From an uncultured Halieaceae bacterium (GTDB lineage: Bacteria > Pseudomonadota > Gammaproteobacteria > Pseudomonadales > Halieaceae): a stretch of DNA of 64,000 nucleotides. Numbering within the stretch: position 1 is the stretch's first letter; each line of letters starts with the position of its first letter. The stretch is from assembly GCA_913045375.1 (NCBI GenBank), contig CAJWQE010000001.1:1-64000 (forward strand), read 5' to 3'. The notes under the pieces are model-generated. The model saw only the letters and a list, made by a program, of their open reading frames with translations. It did not search any database and had not been told where the DNA came from. This document shows, one piece after another, positions 28,147 to 37,350 of this stretch. The position numbers and the translations under genes were made by a program.

Positions 28147-29631
28147 CTAAGCCGCGTCTTGTTGGATGCGCTGTGCCGCGATAGAGCCAGATAATGTCGC
28201 CATGGGCACGCCGGGCCCGGGGTGAGCACTTCCACCAGCAAGATAAAGCCCCTTAACCCGACTCGCGGACGATGGACGGGTGAAGCTAGAAAACATCCCA
28301 TGGGACGCTGCACCGTAAAGCGAGCCGCCACTCCCGGGAAAGCGTTGGTGCCAGTTATCGGGGCAGGTGGCGACACAGTCTGCTTCAGAAAAGGCGAGCT
28401 TTAAACCTCCGCGACTGAGCACATCCAGTGCGTTCTTGCGTTGTTGATCGAGTTTAGAGCGGGTCCACGCGCCATGGTCGCCATCTGCCGGCGCGTTTAT
28501 AAGTAATAACAGTCGTTCCTTGCCCTCGGTCGATAGTTTTCCGTTGACGCGATCCTGGGCGCAAACATAAACGGTTGGTTCATTGCAGACGGACCTGGAT
28601 TTGAAAATCGTAGTGAATTCGCGCTCGTAATTCGTTGCAAAGAACACATTGTGATGATCGAGCTCGAATCCAGAGGTGTTGGCGTTGATGCACCAGGTGA
28701 TAGCGGATAGGCCTCGCTCCCGTCGCTTTCGTGTGCGTGTCGATTTCACGACATCATCGCCTAAAAGCCCGTCACTTAATGCTGCCGAGTCCCCATTGAA
28801 AATAATGGCGTCAGCGGCCAACGTCTCGCCGGATGCAAGCGTGACACCTGTCGCCCGTCCGTTAGTGCAGTTGATCTTTCGGACCGTGCTTTGATAGTGA
28901 AACTGGGCGCCATGCTCCATGGCGAGGTCGGCAATTGCATGAGCGAGCGCCCGCATGCCGCCGTCGACACACCACACGCCCTGGCGCTCTACATGCGCAA
29001 TTAGCATCAACGTTGAAGGGGTCGATAGTGGTGATGAGCCCACATAAGTGGCGTATCGGCCGTAGAGCTGCTTCAACCGCGGATCTGAGAAATAGTTGCC
29101 GAGTGCACTCCAGAGCGATTGGTGCGGCGCTACCGCTAGGCTCTTTAAGCCGCCATCTCGCAATAGCCGATAGCCGAGTCGTAGTGGTGAGGGCTGCGAT
29201 GTGGCCATGAAGTTATCGCGGAGCAGGTTGTGAACAAGCTCACCATCGTCACAAAATCTGCGATAGCCCTGCGCATTGCCTTCGTCTGAGAAATCGGCGA
29301 TTGCGTTGGCTGACTGATCTATGTCGTGAAAGAGGTCCAAATGACTTCCGTCCGTCCAAGCATGACGGGCGAGCCGGCGGCTCTCGGTCAAACGAACCCG
29401 ATCATCAAAAACGGCACCTGCACGCTTAAATAACTCATCGAACACCCAGTGCATGGTAAAAACTGTGGGACCGCCGTCGATGCCTACGTCACCCACCTGC
29501 CGTTGGTGCATCTTGCCGCCAGGCTCACCATTGCTCTCGAACACATCGACTTTCCAGCCTGCAGTAGCCAGGTCGACGGCAGCCGACAATCCGCCTGCAC
29601 CGGCGCCGACAATGATCGCTCGTTTTGTCAT
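28147..29631 (-). CDS. crtD: 1-hydroxycarotenoid 3,4-desaturase (methoxyneurosporene dehydrogenase)
   Basis: FAD-dependent desaturase of the spirilloxanthin/spheroidene pathway. About 494 residues from the ATG at 29631, which shares one base with the upstream gene's stop (TGATG). An 80-codon upstream extension lies within that gene and is rejected. The FAD motif is IIVGAGAGGLSAAVDLATAG. The C-terminal AGGSAHPGPGVPMATLSG is the carotenoid desaturase signature. Distinguished from CrtI by sequence and by the CrtC/CrtF context. Confidence 0.92.
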   Translation of the reverse strand: MTKRAIIVGAGAGGLSAAVDLATAGWKVDVFESNGEPGGKMHQRQVGDVGIDGGPTVFTMHWVFDELFKRAGAVFDDRVRLTESRRLARHAWTDGSHLDLFHDIDQSANAIADFSDEGNAQGYRRFCDDGELVHNLLRDNFMATSQPSPLRLGYRLLRDGGLKSLAVAPHQSLWSALGNYFSDPRLKQLYGRYATYVGSSPLSTPSTLMLIAHVERQGVWCVDGGMRALAHAIADLAMEHGAQFHYQSTVRKINCTNGRATGVTLASGETLAADAIIFNGDSAALSDGLLGDDVVKSTRTRKRRERGLSAITWCINANTSGFELDHHNVFFATNYEREFTTIFKSRSVCNEPTVYVCAQDRVNGKLSTEGKERLLLLINAPADGDHGAWTRSKLDQQRKNALDVLSRGGLKLAFSEADCVATCPDNWHQRFPGSGGSLYGAASHGMFSSFTRPSSASRVKGLYLAGGSAHPGPGVPMATLSGSIAAQRIQQDAA

Positions 29632-30377
29632 CAGGTGGCTTGTACTCGGCGTACTGGCGCCATGACAGCGCGCTGGTGGTAGATGATGAGAATCAGTCCG
29701 GTCACGAGCGGAATCGCCCAAAGACCTGGCGTCAGCGCAATTTCGGGGAGGAGGCGCACCGCACCAAAGGCGAAAAAGGCGGTGTAGACAGATATACCGG
29801 CCCCCACCAAAGATTTGATGTGCTCCTTGATGCGTGCTTTGGGTGATGAGGGTTTGCGGTAGATGAACCACAGGTTCGTGGCAACGGTGGCGAAACCGAC
29901 GAAGGCGATGCCCATCATCATGGGTTGATTAAGCTCGATGCCGCGAATGAAGCAGTTGGCTGAGGTCACTGTTAAAACAACCTGAAGTAGAAGATTGTGC
30001 CAGGCGCCGTTCTTCTCATGATCTCGTTTATTACGCATGCAAAGCCAACCGTGCCATGCAAGGTTGATAGTGAGTGTCGCTAAATACAGCATCATCCAGC
30101 CAAAAATTCCCGAGATCATCTCGGGCTGCCGAAATACCTCATGCGTGGACAGGTGAGGGTGGGTGCCTGTTGGGTCGGCCAGCGTCGTAATGGAGATACC
30201 CGTAGCAACCAAGCCGGTGGTGAGCATGCTCGTAATAAAGATGTTGCCTGCTTGTCGATGCAGTACACCGCCTTTCTTGCCGGCAATGGGAATCCAAACA
30301 GAAATGAGTCCGACCGTGCCGGTGATGATGTGCATGATCACCAGCGATTCGAAGATGCCATGGGTCGACAGGGTCAT
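29631..30377 (-). CDS. DUF2306-like polytopic membrane protein coupled to crtD
   Basis: 248 residues from the ATG at 30377 with GGAGG six bases upstream; a longer reading frame would overlap the divergent P450. Seven or so hydrophobic segments. The loop GGVLHRQAGNIFITSML (HR-x-x-G) resembles DUF2306 membrane proteins, whose function is unknown. Translational coupling to crtD suggests a role in carotenoid or membrane pigment metabolism, but this is only inference. Confidence 0.65.
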   Translation of the reverse strand: MTLSTHGIFESLVIMHIITGTVGLISVWIPIAGKKGGVLHRQAGNIFITSMLTTGLVATGISITTLADPTGTHPHLSTHEVFRQPEMISGIFGWMMLYLATLTINLAWHGWLCMRNKRDHEKNGAWHNLLLQVVLTVTSANCFIRGIELNQPMMMGIAFVGFATVATNLWFIYRKPSSPKARIKEHIKSLVGAGISVYTAFFAFGAVRLLPEIALTPGLWAIPLVTGLILIIYHQRAVMAPVRRVQAT

Positions 30378-30401
30378 ATCCGGCCTCCATACTGTGCGTA
30401 G

Positions 30402-30419
30402 TGTCAATACTATTGGATA
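30402..30419. promoter_or_regulatory. Possible degenerate PpsR-like site between crtD operon and P450
   Basis: TGTCAATACTATTGGATA has the TGTCAAT left half of the PpsR boxes elsewhere in the window, but the right half reads ATA instead of ACA. It lies between the divergent starts of the DUF2306-like gene and the P450. Weak on its own; its location makes it worth noting. Confidence 0.35.
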
Positions 30420-30425
30420 GTTTTC

Positions 30426-31802
30426 GTGGATGAAACACTTTACATACCACCAAAGCCCCACTCGCTTCCAGCGGTTGTCGCGTTAATCCGCTCGCTTTGG
30501 AAGGGTGATGGCAACTTGTTAGAGCTGTTACCTGCCGAGGCCTATCACTTTGAGGTGGGTCATCTGGGACGTTCTCGCCGCGGTACCGTGCTCTTCAACC
30601 GGCCCTCAGCAGTGAAGGAAATCATGCGCGACGCCCAAGGCGTATTTCCCAAGAGTGACCTTATGGTCGGTGCCCTTGATCCACTCATTGGTGAAAGCAT
30701 GTTTGTCACCGATGGACCGAAATGGCGTCGGCAACGCGCAATGATTGATCCTGCTTTCAGTCTGATGCGGCTGAATGTGGCTTATGGTGCCATGTGCGCC
30801 GCGACCGATGATCATGTCGCCGCTATAGATCAGCTAGCTACGGACGATACGCCATTTTCCCTTGACCTGGCTATGAGCCATCTCACAGCCGATGTAATCT
30901 GCCGGACTGTCTTCTCTACACCGCTAGCATCCGACGTTGCTAAAGAGGTATTTGACGATTTCACGCTCTTTGAGAAGTCTGTGGCTCAGGTCGATATTTT
31001 AGGGATGATCCTTAAGCCCGCATGGTCTGAAACAAAGCAAACGCCAGAGGTCCTTGCTGCCTGTGAGCGTATTCGTCATCACATTGGTGCGCTCATCGAT
31101 ACCCATTTGGAAGCCGAGGCCGGTGAATATAACGACATTGCATCGGCAGTCATTGAGGCGAAAGACAAAGACACAGGTTTGCCATTTACCCGCGACGAGC
31201 TCATTGATCAGTTGGGTGTGTTCTTCCTTGCTGGCCATGAGACCACTGCGAGTGCGTTGACATGGGTGTTCTATATTTTGGCGGAGCGTCCCGAGTGGCT
31301 TGCGCGGCTGCGGGAAGAAATCGATCCCGTGATGGGCGATGGGCAGCTCACGTTCGAAGACACAAAAAAACTGCCTTTGACGCGTGCATTTTTTAAAGAA
31401 GCCTTGCGCCTGTATCCCCCGATTACTTTCGTGCCGAGAGTGGCTTTGGAAAAAGTGGAAATCGAAGGTAAGAAGTTGCCGCGTGGGGCCTTAGTCATGA
31501 TTGCTCCCTGGACGCTGCAGCGGCACAGCAAATACTGGGATGAACCTCATGCGTTTATTCCCGAACGATTCTTACCTGAGAATGAAAAAACGCTGAATAC
31601 AGGCGCGTATATCCCGTTTGGGCAAGGGCCGCACATTTGTGTGGGTGCCGGTTTTGCTCAGGTAGAGAGTTTGCTCATTATGTCCCAGCTGATCAGCCGC
31701 TTTGACTTCGAACTACTTCCCGATCAGACCGTTGTGCCCGCGGCGCGTTTGACGACGAGGCCTGCGGAACAGGTCATGATGCGAGTGCGGCATCGCGCGT
31801 AA
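30426..31802 (+). CDS. Cytochrome P450
   Basis: Soluble bacterial P450 of 458 residues, GTG start. I-helix AGHETTASALTW, ExxR in EALRLYPP, the meander FIPERFLPEN and the heme-cysteine loop FGQGPHICVG are intact, so it should be an active monooxygenase. Divergent from the DUF2306-crtD pair and next to a sterol-desaturase-like hydroxylase. A carotenoid or other lipid substrate would fit the location, but nothing in the sequence fixes it. No ferredoxin gene adjoins it. The 3' end overlaps the next gene by 29 bases (convergent). Confidence 0.9.
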   Translation: MDETLYIPPKPHSLPAVVALIRSLWKGDGNLLELLPAEAYHFEVGHLGRSRRGTVLFNRPSAVKEIMRDAQGVFPKSDLMVGALDPLIGESMFVTDGPKWRRQRAMIDPAFSLMRLNVAYGAMCAATDDHVAAIDQLATDDTPFSLDLAMSHLTADVICRTVFSTPLASDVAKEVFDDFTLFEKSVAQVDILGMILKPAWSETKQTPEVLAACERIRHHIGALIDTHLEAEAGEYNDIASAVIEAKDKDTGLPFTRDELIDQLGVFFLAGHETTASALTWVFYILAERPEWLARLREEIDPVMGDGQLTFEDTKKLPLTRAFFKEALRLYPPITFVPRVALEKVEIEGKKLPRGALVMIAPWTLQRHSKYWDEPHAFIPERFLPENEKTLNTGAYIPFGQGPHICVGAGFAQVESLLIMSQLISRFDFELLPDQTVVPAARLTTRPAEQVMMRVRHRA

Positions 31803-32169
31803 GCTGTGACTCACTTAGGGCTCGGGTGAGCTTCTCGTCAAACTGCTCCACTTGGCCCTCGCAGGCCATCAATGCTGATGTGTCAAGCAACGTGCAAAGG
31901 TATCCATTGTCATCTTGCTTGATGACACAGGGTAGCGGGGTAGGGAGTTGAGCGAGCATCTCATCGGAGACTTCGTTACGGTGAAGCCACTCCACTTCGG
32001 GTCGATCCTCACAATAGCTGCGCCATGCCCGTTTGCCGAACGGGCTTAAACCGTGTGTGATGTCGCAAAGAGCACAGCTTCGTGTGCCCGTCAGCTTGCC
32101 GACGGCGTAAGCCAGTTCGCCGATGACCGAGAGATCAGCATCGTAAATCGCCAGAATTCGTCCATGCAT
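31774..32169 (-). CDS. Small conserved protein with a CxxC motif, function unknown
   Basis: 131 residues, no signal peptide or membrane helix. N-terminal ILAIYDADLSVIGELAYAVGKLTG and the central CALCDITHG motif with a C-x-x-C pair look like a conserved family, and I recall no assigned function. It could bind metal or be redox-active. Convergent overlap of 29 bases with the P450; seven bases downstream of the sterol-desaturase-like gene on the same strand, so probably in one operon with it. Confidence 0.6.
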   Translation of the reverse strand: MHGRILAIYDADLSVIGELAYAVGKLTGTRSCALCDITHGLSPFGKRAWRSYCEDRPEVEWLHRNEVSDEMLAQLPTPLPCVIKQDDNGYLCTLLDTSALMACEGQVEQFDEKLTRALSESQLTRDAALAS

Positions 32170-32176
32170 GAAGACG

Positions 32177-33064
32177 TTACGCGCGCCTTAATGTGTCAGA
32201 TCGCAGGTCTGGGCCGTCATGGCTCCACCCAGGAGCCTTTACTATGTAGTTGAGCTTATCTCGCCAGCGCTCTGCGCGTCGCACGTCCCGCCACATCGAT
32301 CCGTATTCCCCAAAGGCCACCTTCAGCACTTTGTGAGTTTCAATATTTTTGGTGAGGCCGTATTTGACTGGCTCCTCAGGAATCTCCTCCGAAAATGTGC
32401 CAAATAGGCGATCCCAAATGATGAGCGTGGCACCATGATTTCGGTCCAGATAGCGCACATTAGACCCGTGGTGGACCCGATGATGCGACGGGGTGTTGAA
32501 GATAAATTCAATCCATCGCGGGAATTTGTAAAAGGCTTCGGTATGTAGCCAGTACTGATAAATGAGACTGACGCTTAGCATGGTGACGATCATGGCTGGG
32601 TGGTAGCCAAGTAGCGCCAACGGCACCCAGAACGGGTATTTGAGGATGCGCTCGCCGACGCCCTGGCGTAATGCTGTTCCAAGGTTGTAATACTGGGAGC
32701 TGTGATGCGATACGTGCCCTGCCCAGAGGAGCCGAATTTCATGATTGCCTCTGTGAAAGCTGTAATAGGTGAGGTCGTCAAGGAAAAACAACAGAACCCA
32801 CCAATACCAACTGGTATCAATGACACCTTTAAGAGGGGAGACAGAGTAGGCGACAAACATGAGTGAAATCCCAAGAAACTTGGGGATGAGATCGACGAAA
32901 ACGGTCAACAGCATGACTCGCATGCTGGTCCAGAAGTCGACTGACTCGTAGTGTTGGGTATGGCTTCGGTAGGCCCAAATGACCTCGATAAACAGTGCCC
33001 CAAAGAAAAAGGGCAGGGCCATCATGACCCAGTCATCCTGCATTACCGCTAACACATCATTCAT
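32177..33064 (-). CDS. Sterol desaturase / fatty acid hydroxylase family membrane protein
   Basis: 295 residues with 4-5 membrane segments. Histidine clusters for a di-iron site are HRGNHE, HVSHHSSQYYN and HRVHHG. The family hydroxylates or desaturates sterols, fatty acids and carotenoids; the true substrate is unknown. It lies just outside the recognised pigment genes beside the P450. Probably co-transcribed with the small CxxC protein. Confidence 0.85.
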   Translation of the reverse strand: MNDVLAVMQDDWVMMALPFFFGALFIEVIWAYRSHTQHYESVDFWTSMRVMLLTVFVDLIPKFLGISLMFVAYSVSPLKGVIDTSWYWWVLLFFLDDLTYYSFHRGNHEIRLLWAGHVSHHSSQYYNLGTALRQGVGERILKYPFWVPLALLGYHPAMIVTMLSVSLIYQYWLHTEAFYKFPRWIEFIFNTPSHHRVHHGSNVRYLDRNHGATLIIWDRLFGTFSEEIPEEPVKYGLTKNIETHKVLKVAFGEYGSMWRDVRRAERWRDKLNYIVKAPGWSHDGPDLRSDTLRRA

Positions 33065-33214
33065 GATCTGTGCTCCCAGAGTGCCCGTGTGTTTGTTTTA
33101 TAAGGCGTTTGCGATTGCATAGAGTGTAGCCGAATTATTACAGTCAAGGTGGTTAACAAGCGGCCGTTAATGACTGGCCGTCCCTAAAATAACAACGTTA
33201 AGGAGGAGACCATC

Positions 33215-34498
33215 ATGGCAGACCTACTCGCTATGTCCGCAGACATTATCGATGGGCGTGTTGCACCCAACGAATTGGGCCCCTTAAACCGCATTAACCA
33301 CCAACTATCCGAACTGGCCAACGACCTGGCTGTGGTAGAGGCATTTTCGCACTGTATTGTCTTCAAGACCGATGATGGTCTGGTGACCTTTGACACCTCA
33401 AATGAGCACGGCGGGAAAAAGTGTGTCAGCGCAATTCAGTCGTGGACACATGACCCTTTCAATACCGTTGTCTTTACGCATGGACACATTGACCACGTGG
33501 GTGGCTGTGGCGCGTTTTGCGAGGCTTACGAAGGTCGTAAGCCGACGATTGTGGGTCACGAGAACGTCGCCGCGCGTTTCGATCGTTATCGAATGACGAA
33601 CGGCTATAACCATGTCATTAACGAGCGCCAGTTTGGACAGTTCAAACGGCGGGGATACGACCTGGCGGGAGCATCGCACTTTCTTCCCTTAGCAACGCCC
33701 AACCCCGACGTGACCTACAGTAAAAACTTAAGGCTTTCTGTGGGGGGGCTGGAGATTGAATTGAATCATGCGCGGGGAGAGACCGACGATCACACCTGGG
33801 CATGGATCCCTAAACACAAGGCGATTTGTGCTGGAGATTTCTTCATCTGGGCATTTCCCAATGCTGGAAACCCCCAAAAAGCGCAGCGCTATCCCAGAGA
33901 GTGGGCGGCTGCATTGCGGGATATGGCGTCGCGCAGTGCCGAGCTTTTCCTACCAGCCCACGGGTTGCCCATTTGCGGCAAGGACCGAATCCGGCGTGTG
34001 CTCAATGAGGTGGCTGAGGTACTGGAAACAATGGTTGAGCAAACCATTGATCTCATGAATCAGGGCGCGTCCCTCAACGATATTATCCACTCGGTGTCCG
34101 TGAGATCGGAGCTTCTTGAGAAACCTTACTTGGGTCCCACTTATGACGAGCCAGAGTTCGTTGTGAGGAATATCTGGCGTCTTTATGGAGGGTGGTATGA
34201 CGGTAATCCGGCACAGCTGAAGCCTGCCCCCGATGCGCTAGTGGCGAGCGAATTGGCCAGTCTTTCAGGTGGCGCGTTGAAGCTGGCAGAACGGGCTCGT
34301 GAATTGGCCGAGACCGATGCGCGACTGGCGTGTCACCTCGCCGAATTTGCAATGCAGGCAGAGCCCGACAACAAGGCGATCCATGCGCTACGAGCCGAGG
34401 TTTATCAACGGCGTCGCGAGGGCGAGACGTCACTTATGGCCAAGGGTATCTTCGGCTCGGCCGCCAATCAGTCAAAGCAGCAGTTGGATAGCGATTAG
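33215..34498 (+). CDS. Metallo-beta-lactamase fold alkylsulfatase-like hydrolase
   Basis: 427 residues. The MBL metal motif THGHIDHVGG (about residues 89-98) and later ARGETDDHT and GDFF fit the family. The second half carries the alkylsulfatase dimerisation signature YLGPTYDEPEFVVRNIWRLYGGWYDGNPAQL seen in SdsA/BDS1-type enzymes. No signal peptide, unlike secreted SdsA, so an intracellular relative. A strong AAGGAGGAG precedes the ATG. Its end overlaps the MATE gene by four bases in convergent orientation. Confidence 0.83.
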   Translation: MADLLAMSADIIDGRVAPNELGPLNRINHQLSELANDLAVVEAFSHCIVFKTDDGLVTFDTSNEHGGKKCVSAIQSWTHDPFNTVVFTHGHIDHVGGCGAFCEAYEGRKPTIVGHENVAARFDRYRMTNGYNHVINERQFGQFKRRGYDLAGASHFLPLATPNPDVTYSKNLRLSVGGLEIELNHARGETDDHTWAWIPKHKAICAGDFFIWAFPNAGNPQKAQRYPREWAAALRDMASRSAELFLPAHGLPICGKDRIRRVLNEVAEVLETMVEQTIDLMNQGASLNDIIHSVSVRSELLEKPYLGPTYDEPEFVVRNIWRLYGGWYDGNPAQLKPAPDALVASELASLSGGALKLAERARELAETDARLACHLAEFAMQAEPDNKAIHALRAEVYQRRREGETSLMAKGIFGSAANQSKQQLDSD

Positions 34499-35865
34499 GT
34501 TTGAGCGGGGCTCGCGGGTATCTGTCGACGCCAAGCACCACCCTTCATGGACGCCGTGACAATGACGGTATAGGCAAACATCCCACCGACGGCACCAATG
34601 AACACGCCTGTCATACCCATATCCATGGGACCTAACAGAAGGAATGCAGTGCCTATCGCAACAATCGGACGTGCAATGAGTGCTGCCACCGGACCACGCA
34701 TGGCACCCGCGCCCTGAGAGGCGAAGTAAAGCGCCCAGCCGACCCCGTGTATGGCAAGGCACGGACCGACAATTTGGATGAACCCCTTGGCGGTCTCATA
34801 GACCATTGGGTCATCAGTAAAGACGGGTATCCAGACGTGAGGGAAGATAGCGAGCAGGGTGCCTATGACGCCCCCGAGAACAAACGACATGCCTGCTCCA
34901 GTCCAGCCAATTTCTTCAGCGCGATCTGCATTGCGAGCACCTATGCTCATGCCGACCAACGATGTCATCGTCGCGCCGATGCCGAAGATGAGCGAAGACA
35001 TTAAAAATTCGATACGCGAGCCAATCCCGTAGCCAGCTAGAGCCTCTTCACCGAACTGGCCCACCAAGCCGGTCAGTACCAAAATAGTAGTGACGGTTGA
35101 GATAGGCGATAGCGAGGCTGGAAGCGCAACGCGGCCAATATCTTGAAAGTGGTGCTGTCGTAGCCCGAGGCGCGAAAGCCGCAAATTAGCCGGTAGTTTA
35201 GCCCTCACCAGGCGTTGGAGGATTATCACTGCCATGACGGCGCTGGTTACAATGACGGATACCGCCGCACCAAATAAACCGAGTTTCGGAGCGCCGAAAT
35301 ATCCCAGCACTAGGGCGCCCGACAGCGGAACCTGTATGAGTGAGCCGACAATCATCATCCGGGCGGGGTAGCGCATGTCGCCCAAGCCTCGGAAAATGGA
35401 GCTCGCAACCCCCATGACCCAAATAGTGACACCGCCACCAAACAGCATGGCGCTGTAGGCGAATGCCAGCTCAAGAATCTCACCGGTCCCGCCCAAGAGG
35501 GACAGGAAAAACCGCCCAGAAATTAAAAATGCGATGAGTAAGACGACGGGTCCAAGAACAGCCAGGATAAGACCGTGCCACATCAACTCTTCCGCGCGCG
35601 CTTGATCACCTGCCCCCAAGGCACGCGCAATAGCTGACGACACGGCGTTCCCTAAAGCGCCAACCGATAACATTTGCATCAGCATCAGCATAGGGAAGAC
35701 AAGGGCCATCGCAGCCAACGGAGTGCTTCCCAGCTGACCGACGTACCAGACCTCGGTCAGGCTGACAGTCGACTGCACGATAAATGCCACACTGCTGGGT
35801 ACCGACAGTTGCGTCAGCAGGGGGAGTGCAGGTGCAGTGAGGAGGTATTGGGTGCGCTGATCCAT
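34495..35865 (-). CDS. MATE family efflux transporter
   Basis: 456 residues with 12 predicted membrane segments arranged as two related halves, typical of multidrug and toxic compound extrusion (NorM/DinF-like) cation antiporters. Family-like stretches are VEVWYVGQLGSTPLAAMALVFP-type residues near 35-57 and SRIEFLMSSLIFGIGATMTSLVG in the second half. Substrate unknown. Confidence 0.88.
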   Translation of the reverse strand: MDQRTQYLLTAPALPLLTQLSVPSSVAFIVQSTVSLTEVWYVGQLGSTPLAAMALVFPMLMLMQMLSVGALGNAVSSAIARALGAGDQARAEELMWHGLILAVLGPVVLLIAFLISGRFFLSLLGGTGEILELAFAYSAMLFGGGVTIWVMGVASSIFRGLGDMRYPARMMIVGSLIQVPLSGALVLGYFGAPKLGLFGAAVSVIVTSAVMAVIILQRLVRAKLPANLRLSRLGLRQHHFQDIGRVALPASLSPISTVTTILVLTGLVGQFGEEALAGYGIGSRIEFLMSSLIFGIGATMTSLVGMSIGARNADRAEEIGWTGAGMSFVLGGVIGTLLAIFPHVWIPVFTDDPMVYETAKGFIQIVGPCLAIHGVGWALYFASQGAGAMRGPVAALIARPIVAIGTAFLLLGPMDMGMTGVFIGAVGGMFAYTVIVTASMKGGAWRRQIPASPAQT

Positions 35866-36119
35866 AACGCACCATTACGGCGCATGTGGCGCGTTGGCAC
35901 AAGTCTTTTCTGGCCTATCTAGCGCACATTCCTATGGGCAAAAGCGCGATACCAATCCGAGCCGATGCCATTCACTCAAGCGAACATCCCCACAGATAAA
36001 AAAACATACTCAAAGTTCAATTTTTTAGTCGGATTGCATCGATTTTTAGCCACTTATTTGGCAATGTATCGACCGCTTAACAAACACAAGCCGGATGGAC
36101 CGGACCACGGAGATTGCTC

Positions 36120-37328
36120 ATGCCTCACGCCGCTTACATATACGACGCCATTAGGACTCCACGCAGTAAGGGTAAGAAAGATGGAACCCTTCACGAAGTC
36201 AAACCTGTTGATTTGGGTGCGGGATTGTTGCGTGCCTTGCAGGCACGGCACGATCTGGATACTAGCTATGTTGACGATGTTGTGATGGGTTGTGTCACAC
36301 CTGTCGGCGAGCAGGGTTCTGATATCACCAAGATGATTGTTCAAAACGCTGACTGGGATGAGTCAGTGCCAGGTGTGCAGCTCGATCGTTTCTGTGCATC
36401 GGGGCTTGAGGCTGTGAACACCGCCGCGCAAAAAGTGGCATCGGGATGGGATGACCTGGTCGTCGCTGGGGGCATTGAGTGTATGTCGCGTGTGCCCATG
36501 GGCTCGAACGGTGGTGCCTTGGCGAGTGACCCAGCATTCGCGCTCAAGACAGGCTTTGTGCCTCAGGGTATTGGTGCCGATATGATAGCCACCATTGATG
36601 GCTATACCCGTGAAGATGTCGACGCCTATGCCATGGAATCGCAACGTCGAGCGGCACATGCGCGTGACAGCGGCTGGTTCGATGGGTCGGTGATTCCAGT
36701 GAAGGATGCCTCAGGTATCACCATTTTGGAGTGCGATGACTTCATCAAAGGCGACACCACAATGGAAGGTCTCGCCCGTTTGAAGCCTTCGTTCGAAATG
36801 CCGGGTCAAATGGGTTTTGATGATGTGATCCTGGCCAAGTACAACGAGTACAGCAAGGTAGAGCATGTCCATACTCCCGGGAACTCTTCCGGCATCGTCG
36901 ACGGGTCTAGTGCTGTGCTTATTGGTAGCGAGAAGGCCGGGAACGATCTCGGACTGACGCCTCGAGCGCGCGTTGTTGCAACGACCGTCTTGTCCACTGA
37001 CCCGATTATCATGCTGACAGGGCCTGGCCCCGCGGCGAAGAAATGTCTCAAAAAGGCGGGGCTGACGCCCGACGACATCGATCTTTGGGAGATCAACGAA
37101 GCCTTCGCTTCAGTTGCACTCCGTTATATGAAAGATCTTGATATCAGCCACGAGATTACCAATGTCGTGGGTGGTGCGATCGCCATGGGCCACCCTCTGG
37201 GTGCGACTGGTGGCTGCTTGGTCAGCGCCATGGTCGATGAGCTCGAGCGCCGCGATCTCAAGCGCGCCATGCTGTCGTTGTGTGTGGGCGGTGGCATGGG
37301 TATTTCCACCATTATCGAGCGCGTGTAA
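36120..37328 (+). CDS. fadA: Acetyl-CoA C-acyltransferase (thiolase)
   Basis: Last step of fatty acid beta-oxidation, cleaving 3-ketoacyl-CoA. 402 residues from the ATG with GGAG eight bases upstream. The nucleophilic cysteine is in [12 protein letters not shown], the catalytic histidine in [15 protein letters not shown], and the second cysteine in SLCVGGGMG. Followed after 22 bases by the multifunctional dehydrogenase, as in fadA/fadI-fadB/fadJ operons. The order, thiolase first, and the exact paralogue (FadA versus FadI) cannot be resolved. Confidence 0.92.
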   Translation: MPHAAYIYDAIRTPRSKGKKDGTLHEVKPVDLGAGLLRALQARHDLDTSYVDDVVMGCVTPVGEQGSDITKMIVQNADWDESVPGVQLDRFCASGLEAVNTAAQKVASGWDDLVVAGGIECMSRVPMGSNGGALASDPAFALKTGFVPQGIGADMIATIDGYTREDVDAYAMESQRRAAHARDSGWFDGSVIPVKDASGITILECDDFIKGDTTMEGLARLKPSFEMPGQMGFDDVILAKYNEYSKVEHVHTPGNSSGIVDGSSAVLIGSEKAGNDLGLTPRARVVATTVLSTDPIIMLTGPGPAAKKCLKKAGLTPDDIDLWEINEAFASVALRYMKDLDISHEITNVVGGAIAMGHPLGATGGCLVSAMVDELERRDLKRAMLSLCVGGGMGISTIIERV

Positions 37329-37350
37329 GCGGTATTAGGAGTTAGAAACA

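Noticed and set aside
29632..29871. 80-codon N-terminal extension of crtD
   Set aside because: It overlaps the DUF2306-like gene in another frame; CrtD similarity begins at MTKRAIIVGAGAGG and TGATG coupling explains the start.
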